Position numbers and translations under genes: made by a program. The notes beneath the pieces are model-generated. The model saw only the letters and a list, made by a program, of their open reading frames with translations, ran no database searches and was not told the DNA's origin. A DNA stretch of 11,874 bases from positions 1 through 11,874 of the forward strand of contig JAJZRK010000097.1 in assembly GCA_021802745.1 (NCBI GenBank). Reading direction: 5' to 3'. The DNA comes from a bacterium (GTDB lineage: Bacteria; Gemmatimonadota; Gemmatimonadetes; Gemmatimonadales; Gemmatimonadaceae). Every line of letters begins with the position of its first letter. Within the stretch, counting starts at the first letter, position 1. Shown here in pieces: positions 1-5,786 of the stretch.

Positions 1-74
1 GACAGCCGCTCTGTTGTGGGCGCGCTGCGCGCGCTCAATTTGATGCGGCTGCAGCTGAACCGTAAACGTTAGCC
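1..74 (+). other. 3' half of an attC-like recombination site (cassette boundary)
   Basis: The stretch ends in an L'-like box GCTGAAC (54-60), a 7-base spacer, and an R'-like core GTTAGCC (68-74). This is the geometry of the 3' arm of integron attC sites (L', spacer, then GTTRRRY, here with one mismatch). Recombination would occur after the G at 68. The 5' arm lies outside the window. The same box-7 bases-GTTNGCC layout recurs at 1794-1814. Alternatively, 1-72 is the last 23 codons of a truncated gene, since one frame stays open from base 1 to a TAG at 70-72. The two readings are not exclusive, because cassette ORFs often run into attC. The site call is inference from motif shape. Confidence 0.45.
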
Positions 75-93
75 CGACACTCACGAGGTCGCT

Positions 94-312
94 ATGGGCT
101 TCGATAAGTCCTTCAACTCCGGAATGCTCGCCGGGTTGCTCTTCGCGCTCGCCGCGCAATCGGGGAACTGGCTCATCACACCTATGAGTCATCCGGATGC
201 GAGCAACGCGCGCTCGGCCGGTGTTGTCGCCCAAGGTGTGATTTGCCTGTCGGTGGCGTTGTGGCTTGTCTGGCGGCAATGGCAGCGACGGGCGAGTGCA
301 GGTGCGGGCTAA
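94..312 (+). CDS. Small two-helix membrane protein, likely cassette gene
   Basis: This 72-residue protein is of no family I recognise. Two hydrophobic segments, about residues 11-28 and 43-60, are separated by a short polar loop rich in Asp, Ser and Asn. The C-terminus is basic (RQWQRR), so both ends probably face the cytoplasm with a periplasmic hairpin. The ATG at 94 has a weak GAGG-like ribosome site (84-87) in front of it. It starts only 26 bases after the putative attC core at 68, and its TAA stop (310-312) lies inside the next attC-like arm. A short leader, a single ORF and a stop overlapping the TAAC of attC is the classic layout of an integron gene cassette. Function unknown. Confidence 0.6.
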   Translation: MGFDKSFNSGMLAGLLFALAAQSGNWLITPMSHPDASNARSAGVVAQGVICLSVALWLVWRQWQRRASAGAG

Positions 313-333
313 CAAGCCGTTGCTGACGAACGC
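307..333 (+). other. 5' arm of an attC-like site (R''-L'')
   Basis: GGCTAAC (307-313) is the exact reverse complement of the core GTTAGCC at 68-74 and resembles the attC R'' box (RYYYAAC, one mismatch). After the spacer AAGCC come GTTGCTG-A-CGAACGC (319-333). That segment is complementary to 1785-1800, giving 14 base pairs with a bulged A326 and a 2-base bulge on the far arm. Bulged (extrahelical) bases and an unpaired spacer are expected features of folded attC. No 3' arm is found within the next 200 bases, so the site appears to be split by the IS110 element. Confidence 0.5.
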
Positions 334-533
334 AGATGTCTTTGGTAGCGGCCGCTGCGCGGCCACGTTCTTCTGTGAAGCGGCGCGCCGCGTCAAGCCC
401 GGCCACGGGTAGTCGGTATTGCTTTTCGTGTAGCAAGTCCGGCGGTGATCGAGATGCTGCTCAACCTTCTGTTCGCGCTCGCAAGTGAGGTCCGAGACCT
501 CGGCGCATCGGGGTGGTGCGAAGGAACGGCGGC
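334..533. other. Non-coding stretch, possibly IS110 right-end or cassette DNA
   Basis: I see no convincing gene here; the open frames in both directions are Arg/Ala-rich and lack a ribosome site. Two structures are visible. One is a perfect 6-bp hairpin GAGGTC-CGA-GACCTC at 487-501. The other is TGAAGCGGCG (376-385), whose reverse complement lies at 1761-1770 near the opposite end of the IS110 unit and could be a subterminal inverted repeat. If the element is of IS1111 type, whose guide (bridge) RNA lies downstream of the recombinase gene, this stretch could belong to its right end. That is inference only. Confidence 0.3.
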
Positions 534-545
534 GCCAACTATTAG
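534..545 (+). repeat. 12-bp direct repeat, copy 1 (flanks IS110 unit)
   Basis: GCCAACTATTAG occurs here and again, identical and in the same orientation, at 1772-1783. The copies bracket the IS110-family transposase gene with 84 bp on its 3' side and 108 bp on its 5' side. IS110-family insertions leave a shared core at both junctions, usually only a few bases, so 12 bp is longer than expected. A chance 12-mer match between two flanks of this size is unlikely. Confidence 0.6.
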
Positions 546-629
546 TCGGCTCTCACCTGCGGCCACAAGACGCGTCGCGCTCGCCGCCCCCGATTCAGTC
601 ATCGCGATCTCCTTCGGAATGTTGGTGCC

Positions 630-1663
630 TCAGTCGGTCATGAGTGGACTCCGTAGTTGCGCCGCGTTGTAGGCGCGACCGTCGCGCCACATCGGATACA
701 GGATGCCGGCGAGGCGGCGCGCGCGGGCCACCACCGCAATCCGCTTCCCGCGGTGGAGTGCGATGCGCAGCGCCCAGGTCCGGAGGGCCGCCGTCTCCGC
801 GGTGCGCGACCGCACGATGCGCCACGCGGCCTCGACCAAGAGGTAGCGGGCGCGGCGATTGCCCGCCTTGGTGATGTGCGCCACTTGTCGTTTCTCTCCC
901 GAACTACGTTCCCCAGGCACCAAGCCGAGATACGCCTCGAACTGAGGCGCGGACGCAAAGCGCGTGATGTCATCCCCAATGGCGACCACCGCACTCGCGG
1001 TGATCGGGCCGATGCCGGGGGCCGTCGCGAGCAAGGCGACGGCCGGGTCCATCTGCCCGAGCCGCGCAATCCGCGCATCCGCCGCCGCGATCTGCGCTGT
1101 CAGGGGCGCGAGGAGGGCGAGCAGCGGCGCCAGCTCGGCGGTCAACGTGGCGCTGAGCGGCAACTCGCTGATCCGCTCGGCGACGTTTTCCGCCGTGCTG
1201 CGGCGCACGCGCAGTCCGTCGCGCCGCACGAGCGCCTTCGCCACGTTGATGAACCGGGTGCGCGCGCGCACCAGCGCCTCGCGCACCGCGAGCTCGGCAC
1301 GCACATGCCGTCGGGGGCCGGCGACGTCCGGTGGGCCGGACGGTACGCCCCGAGCCGCAAGGCGTCGGCCAAGGTGCGCGCATCACGCCGATCCGTCTTC
1401 ACGCGCCGCGTGCGCGTGGCGTACATCGGGGCGAAGTTCGGGTCGGCGACGATGACGGCGTGGCCCAGCGCCTCCAGATGGGTCGCCACCCATTCACTCT
1501 CCGTGGAGGCCTCGAGCAGGATGCGCGCCGGTCCGTACGGCGCGAGCGCCGTCGCCAACCGCTCGCGGGTGGTCACGATGCGCGTCTCGGTCACCCCACC
1601 CCGCGCGTCGAGCACGCACACCTGGCTCTCGCGCTTGTGCAGATCGATCCCTATGATATTCAT
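630..1663 (-). pseudogene. IS110-family transposase (DEDD recombinase), frameshifted
   Basis: Translation from the ATG at 1663 gives the N-terminal RuvC-like domain with DEDD acidic residues Asp7 (GIDLHK), Glu51 (LLEAS), Asp91 and Asp94 (KTDRRDA). After about residue 114 this frame turns to Arg/Ser/Cys-rich nonsense and ends at 1142. The family sequence continues in another frame (RRHVRAELAVREALVRAR) and runs to a TGA at 630-632. That part contains the C-terminal Transposase_20 domain: APGIGPITA, then the YLGLVPGERSSGEKR segment with the likely catalytic Ser, then ITKAGNRRARYLLVEAAW. A single base missing from a C run (GGGGG at about 1313-1317 on the plus strand) accounts for the shift. Repaired length is about 344 residues, normal for the family. 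It could be a true null allele, a -1 slippage product, or a homopolymer sequencing error. Confidence 0.85.
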
Positions 1664-1771
1664 GGCGGCTGGCCTCCCGAGCTGTGCCCCGTCGCGAGAC
1701 GGTGAGCACGTGCGTTGGATTGCGGCAGAACCTTGCCATCAACGTGCCGGGAGGTCCAGTCGCCGCTTCAT

Positions 1772-1783
1772 GCCAACTATTAG
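1772..1783 (+). repeat. 12-bp direct repeat, copy 2 (flanks IS110 unit)
   Basis: This is the second identical copy of GCCAACTATTAG (first at 534-545), 108 bp upstream of the transposase start codon. It sits immediately before the attC-like 3' arm that begins at 1785, which makes this the better-supported edge of the element. Confidence 0.6.
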
Positions 1784-1784
1784 A

Positions 1785-1814
1785 GCGTTCGCAGCACAAC
1801 GCCATTCGTTCGCC
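1785..1814 (+). other. 3' arm of an attC-like site (L'-R'), separated from its 5' arm
   Basis: GCGTTCG-CAG-(CA)-CAAC at 1785-1800 pairs with 319-333 (14 pairs; C1795 and A1796 bulged, A326 bulged opposite). After a 7-base spacer, GTTCGCC (1808-1814) pairs 6 of 7 with GGCTAAC at 307-313. The order L', 7 bases, GTTNGCC is the same as at 54-74. If the intervening IS were removed, the two arms would make a compact attC close to the 57-60 bp minimum for such sites. The next gene starts 21 bases after the core, as cassette genes do. Assignment is inferred from pairing, not from a covariance model. Confidence 0.45.
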
Positions 1815-1828
1815 AGCGCCGAGAGACC

Positions 1829-2446
1829 TTGACCGTACCAACCGCGGGAATGGTGTACCTGCACGAGATCGTGCTGCCTGGGGAGACGTCCGGCGGCAAG
1901 CATCTCTGCGTCTGCCTGTCGCAGGCCGAGTACGCAAGCAAGTATGGCCTGGCGGTGCTGGCGAGCCTGCGCAAAGTACCATCCAGTTGGTGGCGGCCGC
2001 GTGTGGCGCGAGACGACTTCACGCCGCACGCCCGATACGACGCGCTCGACCAGGCGCGGGCGGTAGACACGTCGCAGATGGTGTCGGTTCCCATCACCGC
2101 ACTCACCAGCGTGGTCGGGCGCGTCTCCACCCGCGTGGTGGCGGACACGATGCAAGTACTGCCAGCACTGTTTCAGTTTCGCGGCCCCTGGGAGGTGCGC
2201 GGCGCGGTGCATCAGATCCGCGGCTGGCCCGACGACATCGCGGCAGTGCTCGTCCTGAACGACAATGCGCTCGACAACCCCATGGTGCGGCACTTCCTCG
2301 TCTTGCCGTACGAGCAGGGCGATTGGCGCATTGAACTTGTTCTCGTCAGTGCCGCGGACCTTGGTGAAGAGGTGCGTGTACTCAGCGATGCCGAGCAGGC
2401 GCTGCTGAGCGCGGATCTCCGCAGCATCTTCCCGTTGCCTGGCTGA
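1829..2446 (+). CDS. Hypothetical protein, possible PemK/MazF-like N-terminal half
   Basis: The protein has 205 residues from the TTG at 1829, or 198 from the in-frame ATG at 1850. The TTG has GAGAGA five bases upstream and the ATG has no clear site, so I prefer TTG. Residues about 8-118 read like a PemK/MazF-type barrel: an opening VYLHEIVLPG, a KHLCVCLS strand, and a closing block SQMVSVPITALTSVVGRV followed by an amphipathic helix ending in LF. In MazF-type proteins the corresponding block (the 'VDQIRTVSKDRLGRRIGRL' style segment) ends the domain. Residues about 119-205 form a second alpha/beta part (RGPWEVRGAVHQIRGW, HFLVLPYEQGDWRIELVLV) that I do not recognise. No antitoxin gene is adjacent. 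Toxin activity is therefore only a guess; it may simply be a cassette protein of unknown role. Confidence 0.65.
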   Translation: MTVPTAGMVYLHEIVLPGETSGGKHLCVCLSQAEYASKYGLAVLASLRKVPSSWWRPRVARDDFTPHARYDALDQARAVDTSQMVSVPITALTSVVGRVSTRVVADTMQVLPALFQFRGPWEVRGAVHQIRGWPDDIAAVLVLNDNALDNPMVRHFLVLPYEQGDWRIELVLVSAADLGEEVRVLSDAEQALLSADLRSIFPLPG

Positions 2447-2602
2447 CGCTCGTTGGTACTGACAGCGCCATCGCGCTCTTCGTATGACGATCGGTAGCGA
2501 CCATATCGAGCGCCGCCGCCCAGCCCGTCGTGGCATCGCACTCGCTTCGCGCGCCGCTGGACTCCAATTTCAGGCCGTCCCGCAACAGGCGAGAGGAGCA
2601 AT

Positions 2603-3136
2603 ATGAGTCCCGTATTCGTCAACATTGGCCTCAGCCTCGATGGCCACATGGCACCCGAAGGCATGGCCCTCGAGCACTGGGACACACCCGAGTACAAGAA
2701 CTGGGGCGCCAAGTGGGGAGCGCTGATGGCCTGGATCATCAACCAGCAGTACTTCCGCGAGAATCTCAAGTTCGGACCAGGGGGCGAGACAGGCCCGGTC
2801 AATGACCTGGTCCGCAGCACCACGGAGCGCATCGGGGCCAACATCATGGGCAAGCGGATGTTCGAGCAGGGCGAGCGCAGCTGGCCTGCGGACGCTCCGT
2901 TTCACACCCCGGTCTACGTGCTCACCCATGCGAAACGCGAACCTTGGGTGCGCCCAGGGGGAACGACGTTCTACTTCATCAATGATGGGCCGGAGCGTGC
3001 CCTCGAGCTGGCTCGGGAATCCGCCGGCAGTCGCGACGTGCGCATCTCGGGCGGCGCCGACGTGATCCAGCAGTACCTGAGCATGGGAGTCGTTGACGAG
3101 TTGGAAATTGCCCTAGCCCCAATGCTGTTCATTTAG
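2603..3136 (+). pseudogene. RibD-C/dihydrofolate reductase-family protein, 5' part, split by IS4
   Basis: The ATG at 2603 follows a strong ribosome site, AGAGGAG, five bases upstream. The translation starts in family style (FVNIGLSLDGHMAP) and carries the conserved IMGKRMFEQGE, PFHTPVYVLTHAKREPW, GGTTFYFINDG and ISGGADVIQQYL segments of the NADPH-binding RibD C-terminal/DHFR-like fold. The DELEIALAP strand, about residue 172, is where homology stops. The remaining codons (MLFI, stop at 3134-3136) come from the end of the inserted IS. The missing C-terminus resumes in the correct frame at 4603. Joined, the ancestral protein would be about 212 residues, normal for the family. These proteins are putative NADPH-dependent reductases of unknown substrate. 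Loss of the last strands and helix probably inactivates it. Confidence 0.85.
3110..3119 (+). repeat. Target-site duplication of IS4-family element, left copy
   Basis: GCCCTAGCCC here is repeated exactly at 4593-4602. Because the next base is C on both sides, the duplication can also be read as 11 bp, GCCCTAGCCCC. IS4-family elements typically duplicate 9-12 bp. Precise removal of one copy plus the element restores the reading frame of the interrupted gene. Confidence 0.9.
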
Positions 3137-4592
3137 GTAACTTCGTGGTATATTGTCGGTCCGACCGCTCACTTCGCCGGAGGGGCGATGGCAGGGACCG
3201 AAGCTGTTCTGCCGGGAGGCCCGCGGCTCACCGATGTCATCAGCCTGGGCGTGCTCACGGCCCAGGTCCCGCTCGAGCTGGTGGAGCAGGTGCTCTTCGA
3301 GACGGAACGGCTGAGTGAGCGCCACCGCGACTTGCCCGCGCACGTGATGGTGTACTACGCGATTGCCCTGGCCCTCTATGCCGACGTGTCGACCCGCGAA
3401 GTGCTGCGCTGTTTGCTGGAGGGCGTGCGCTGGCTCGGCGATCCGACCGCCGCGACCACGCCGGCCGGCAAATCGGGCATTTCGCAGGCCCGCACGCGGC
3501 TCGGGGCCGCCCCGCTGGAAGCCTTGTATCGCGCCGTCGTGGCGCCCGTGGCGATCGCGGACACGCCCGGGGCGATGTATCGGGGGTGGCGCGTGATGAG
3601 CCTCGACGGCACGACGCTCGACGTCGGGGACACGGCCGCCAATCGGCGGGCGTTCGGCCGCCCGACCAGCACGCGGGGGGTGAACCCCACCGGGGCCTTT
3701 CCCCAGCTCCGCGTGGTGGGCCTCGTGGAAACCGGGACCCATGTGCTCTGCGGCGCACAGCTCGGCGCGTATCACACCGGGGAGGTCACCCTGGCGGCGG
3801 ACGTGGTCCCCCACCTGCGTGGGGACATGCTGTGCTTGGCGGATCGTGGGTTTCTGGGGTTTGATCTGTGGCGGCAGGCCGCCGCCACCGGGGCCGCGCT
3901 GGTGTGGCGGGCAAAGTCCAGCATGCGCCTCCCGGTCCTGCAGCGGTTCGCGGATGGGTCGTACCGCAGCGAACTGCGCTGGAACGTCCATTGCCGGCAC
4001 GCGGACCGAACACCGATTCCCGTGCGCGTCGTGGCCTACACGTTGCCTGGGGTGCCCGACGCGGACGCGCCGTATCGCCTCGTGACGTCGCTCCTCGATC
4101 CGGAGCGGGCTCCCGCCGCAGAACTCGCCGCGCTGTATCACGAACGCTGGGAGATCGAGACGACCTTTGACGAGTTCAAGACGCATCTCCGCGGCGCGCA
4201 GAAAGTCCTGCGCAGCAAAACCCCCGAGTTGGTGCGGCAGGAAGCGTGGGGCTTTCTCCTGGCGCACTTCGCGTTGCGCGCGCTGATGCACGAGGCCGCG
4301 CTGGGCGCCCGCCCGCAGGCGCGCGACCCCGACACCCTGTCCTTCACCCATGCGCTGCGTGTCACCCGCCGGACGCTCCCCCATCTGGCGGCCCTTCCCC
4401 CCTCAGGACTGGCCACGCGCCCATCAAGCGATCCTGCACGAGCTGCGCGCCGCGCACGTCAGCTCCCGTCGCGGCCGCGTCGTGCCGCGCGGCGTGAAAC
4501 GCAAGATGAGTAACTTTCCCCTGCGTTCACGACGGCGACAACGCACGACCCGGCGCGACTATCGGGTGCGTGTGCTTAAGTGAACCGTATTG
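3120..4592 (+). mobile_element. IS4-family insertion sequence, about 1473 bp
   Basis: The element carries imperfect terminal inverted repeats. The left end reads CAATGCTGTTCATTTAGG from 3120, and the inward-read right end reads CAATACGGTTCACTTAAG from 4592; about 15 of the first 20 positions match. It is flanked by the target duplication at 3110-3119 and 4593-4602, and holds a single DDE transposase gene on the plus strand. The well preserved duplication and intact ends suggest a fairly recent insertion, although the transposase is frameshifted. It sits inside the RibD-C-like gene, in the same orientation as that gene. Confidence 0.9.
3188..4583 (+). pseudogene. IS4-family DDE transposase, frameshifted near the C-terminus
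   Basis: The ATG at 3188 has GGAGGGG directly upstream, and a TATATT (3149-3154) could be a -10 box. Residues about 10-85 match the IS4 transposase N-terminal domain style (LTDVISLGVLTAQVPLELVEQVL). The catalytic residues are Asp140 (SLDGT), Asp218 (LADRGF) and Glu323. The IS4 signature Y-2-R-3-E-6-K is complete (Tyr316, Arg319, Glu323, Lys330). The frame from the start codon ends at 4513 (441 residues), but its last 40 residues are Arg/Ala-rich. The typical tail FPPQDWPRAHQAILHELRAA...VKRKMSNF continues in the +1 frame to a TGA at 4581-4583. One extra C in the run at 4392-4402 (CCCTTCCCCCC) explains it. Repaired length is about 464 residues. A real mutation or a homopolymer base-calling error are both possible. 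Confidence 0.88.
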
Positions 4593-4602
4593 GCCCTAGC
4601 CC
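4593..4602 (+). repeat. Target-site duplication of IS4-family element, right copy
   Basis: This is an exact copy of GCCCTAGCCC at 3110-3119, immediately outside the right terminal inverted repeat of the IS4-family element. Confidence 0.9.
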
Positions 4603-4724
4603 CGGTGTTGTTCGGCGGGGGGCGGTGTCTCTTCGAGCACTTGCCCGAGCCGGGGCCGCAGTTCCGCATTGACAAGGTGCTTGATGGCCCCGCGGCCACG
4701 CACCTGCGCTACGTGCGTCGGTGA
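4603..4724 (+). pseudogene. RibD-C/dihydrofolate reductase-family protein, 3' part
   Basis: This fragment has no start codon of its own. In the frame that continues the interrupted upstream gene it reads PVLFGGGRCLFEHLPEP followed by FRIDKVLDGPAATHLRYVRR and a TGA at 4722-4724. The APVLFGGGRCLF segment is the family's conserved C-terminal strand-turn-helix and fits exactly onto DELEIAL at the left junction. The last 16 bases overlap the convergent membrane-protein gene on the minus strand. Confidence 0.85.
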
Positions 4725-5182
4725 GAGCGGTCTGTCATTTCGGCCTCTGCCGCATCCGCACTCGGGCCGGCCAGCTCTCGCCGTTCCGCCCGCCTCGCCA
4801 GGGCCAGCGAACCCGCCGAGCACGCCGCGCTCGCCATGGCGAGCGCGGGACCGAACACGAGGAACTCGCCCCACGCGCTCGCGCCGCGAATAGCCGCGCC
4901 GATGACGAAGATCCCCGACAGCAGCAGGCCACTCACGGCGCCCCACGCGGCAAACCGCGGCAGCGACATGCCTTCAAACCGGCGGCGGCCCTCGGCCACC
5001 ACGAGGATTCCGGAAAAGACGAGGCCTGAAACAAAGCCGAGTGGCGCGAAGATGATCGCAAACGGGACATCGGAAAAGAATCCCGGCACGCGCGCCAGCA
5101 GGATGCCCGCCCCAAACCAGGCGGCGCCCCAGGTGAGGCCCATCCGGAGTGCCGCACGGATGCGTCGCCCCCACTGCTTCAT
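4709..5182 (-). CDS. Four-helix integral membrane protein, unknown function
   Basis: A 157-residue protein starting at the ATG at 5182, behind a good ribosome site GGGAGG six bases upstream. There are four predicted membrane segments, about residues 14-31, 40-63, 79-99 and 106-128. Basic residues lie at the N-terminus (KQWGRRIRAALR) and after helices 2 (EGRRRFEG) and 4 (RRAERRE), placing both ends in the cytoplasm. The tail is acidic then basic and probably disordered. I recognise no family. It is transcribed alone on the minus strand, convergent with the RibD-C remnant (16-bp overlap). It has its own promoter with a palindromic operator, so it is probably under a repressor not encoded next to it. 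Confidence 0.75.
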   Translation of the reverse strand: MKQWGRRIRAALRMGLTWGAAWFGAGILLARVPGFFSDVPFAIIFAPLGFVSGLVFSGILVVAEGRRRFEGMSLPRFAAWGAVSGLLLSGIFVIGAAIRGASAWGEFLVFGPALAMASAACSAGSLALARRAERRELAGPSADAAEAEMTDRSHRRT

Positions 5183-5241
5183 GACTGCCTCCCGGCGCGG
5201 GATCGCACGCGCGGTCCGCGTGCTGCTTGGAGAATGACGAG

Positions 5242-5260
5242 TACTTTGTGATACAGAGTA
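5242..5260. promoter_or_regulatory. 19-bp operator-like palindrome over the -10 box
   Basis: Read on the minus strand, TACTCTGTATCACAAAGTA pairs TACT with AGTA and TGT with ACA around a 3-base centre; one mismatched pair separates the two half-site blocks. The minus-strand -10 (TACTCT) is its first half-site, so a bound dimer would block RNA polymerase. Spacing and half-site style resemble PadR-family operators, but the family is a guess. No such regulator lies in the window. Confidence 0.55.
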
Positions 5261-5283
5261 TGCCTCGGACCGGTGAGGGTCAA
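5255..5283 (-). promoter_or_regulatory. Sigma70-type promoter for the four-helix membrane protein
   Basis: On the minus strand, TTGACC (5278-5283) and TACTCT (5255-5260) are separated by exactly 17 bases. That is near consensus for -35 and -10 boxes. The transcript would start near 5248, giving a leader of about 65 bases before the ATG at 5182. Confidence 0.6.
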
Positions 5284-5378
5284 GAGCGCCTGACTCGCGT
5301 GTGACCGAAAGCGATCAGATGGTGCGGCCGCTGCGCGACCGCGACATATTGCGTCCCGGGCGCGCAGCGGAGACCACG

Positions 5379-5786
5379 ATGAGTGACGAACGGGCGGCAC
5401 CTCAAACGAAGGGCGTCACGGTGCAGTTGCTGGCGACGGTTGACCTTGGTCCTGAAATCGAGGGGATGGCCGGACGCCAGCTTCGCATGCGCATGGTGAC
5501 CATGGAGCCTGGCGGCGTCTTCGGCCCGGTGCACGACCACAAGGGCAGGCCGGGCACCATCTACATCGTGCAGAGCACGATCACCGACCACCGCGATGGC
5601 GTGACGACGGACTATTATGGGCCGGGCGTCGGCTGGCCCGAGGATCGCAACACCACGCACTGGCTCGAGAACCGGGGCACGATTCCGGCGGTGGAGATTT
5701 CGGTGGATATCGTCAGGAAGGAGCAGCGCCGGGCCGCCCACCACTCGTCCGAAGTGATCACTCCCGTCCTCAGGAGGTCAGCATGA
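5379..5786 (+). CDS. Cupin-fold protein
   Basis: I take the ATG at 5379, which has GGAGA six bases upstream. The frame is open from 5301, but that earlier ATG has no ribosome site. The 135-residue product contains a single cupin barrel. Motif 1 is GPVHDHKGRPGTIYIVQ, with the HxH metal-binding pair at about residues 53-55. Motif 2 is in THWLENRGTIPAVEISVDI, with one His. There is no signal peptide as called. Small cupins bind a metal and either catalyse an oxidation or isomerisation or act as sensors; the substrate is unknown. The TGA at 5784-5786 overlaps the next start codon (ATGA), so the two genes are translationally coupled. Confidence 0.8.
   Translation: MSDERAAPQTKGVTVQLLATVDLGPEIEGMAGRQLRMRMVTMEPGGVFGPVHDHKGRPGTIYIVQSTITDHRDGVTTDYYGPGVGWPEDRNTTHWLENRGTIPAVEISVDIVRKEQRRAAHHSSEVITPVLRRSA

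Larger units (their letters stand above)
546..1783 (-). mobile_element. IS110-family insertion sequence
   Basis: The unit is defined by the transposase gene on the minus strand and the 12-bp direct repeat GCCAACTATTAG (534-545 and 1772-1783). Taken from repeat to repeat it is 1238 bp, within the usual 1.2-1.5 kb of the family. IS110 elements lack long terminal inverted repeats, and none are seen at these edges. A 10-bp inverted repeat (376-385 against 1761-1770) and the split attC-like arms (ending 333, resuming 1785) suggest an alternative, larger element of about 1.45 kb filling the attC loop. The right edge near 1783 is common to both models; the left edge is uncertain. The family includes elements (the IS1111-attC group) that insert into integron attC sites. 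Confidence 0.6.

Noticed and set aside
445..672. 75-codon plus-strand frame in the IS110 flank
   Set aside because: No ribosome site, no recognisable motif, and it overlaps the transposase 3' end and the 12-bp repeat.
657..1832. 391-codon open frame on the plus strand across the IS110 region
   Set aside because: Arg/Gly/Ala-rich antisense shadow of the transposase; the opposite strand carries clear family motifs.
2447..2602. A further attC site after the 205-residue gene
   Set aside because: No YAAC...GTTRRRY pair or convincing stem was found, so the array cannot be extended to the RibD-C-like gene from sequence alone.
3113..4384. 423-codon open frame on the minus strand
   Set aside because: Antisense to the IS4 transposase, whose D-D-E and YREK residues are intact on the plus strand.
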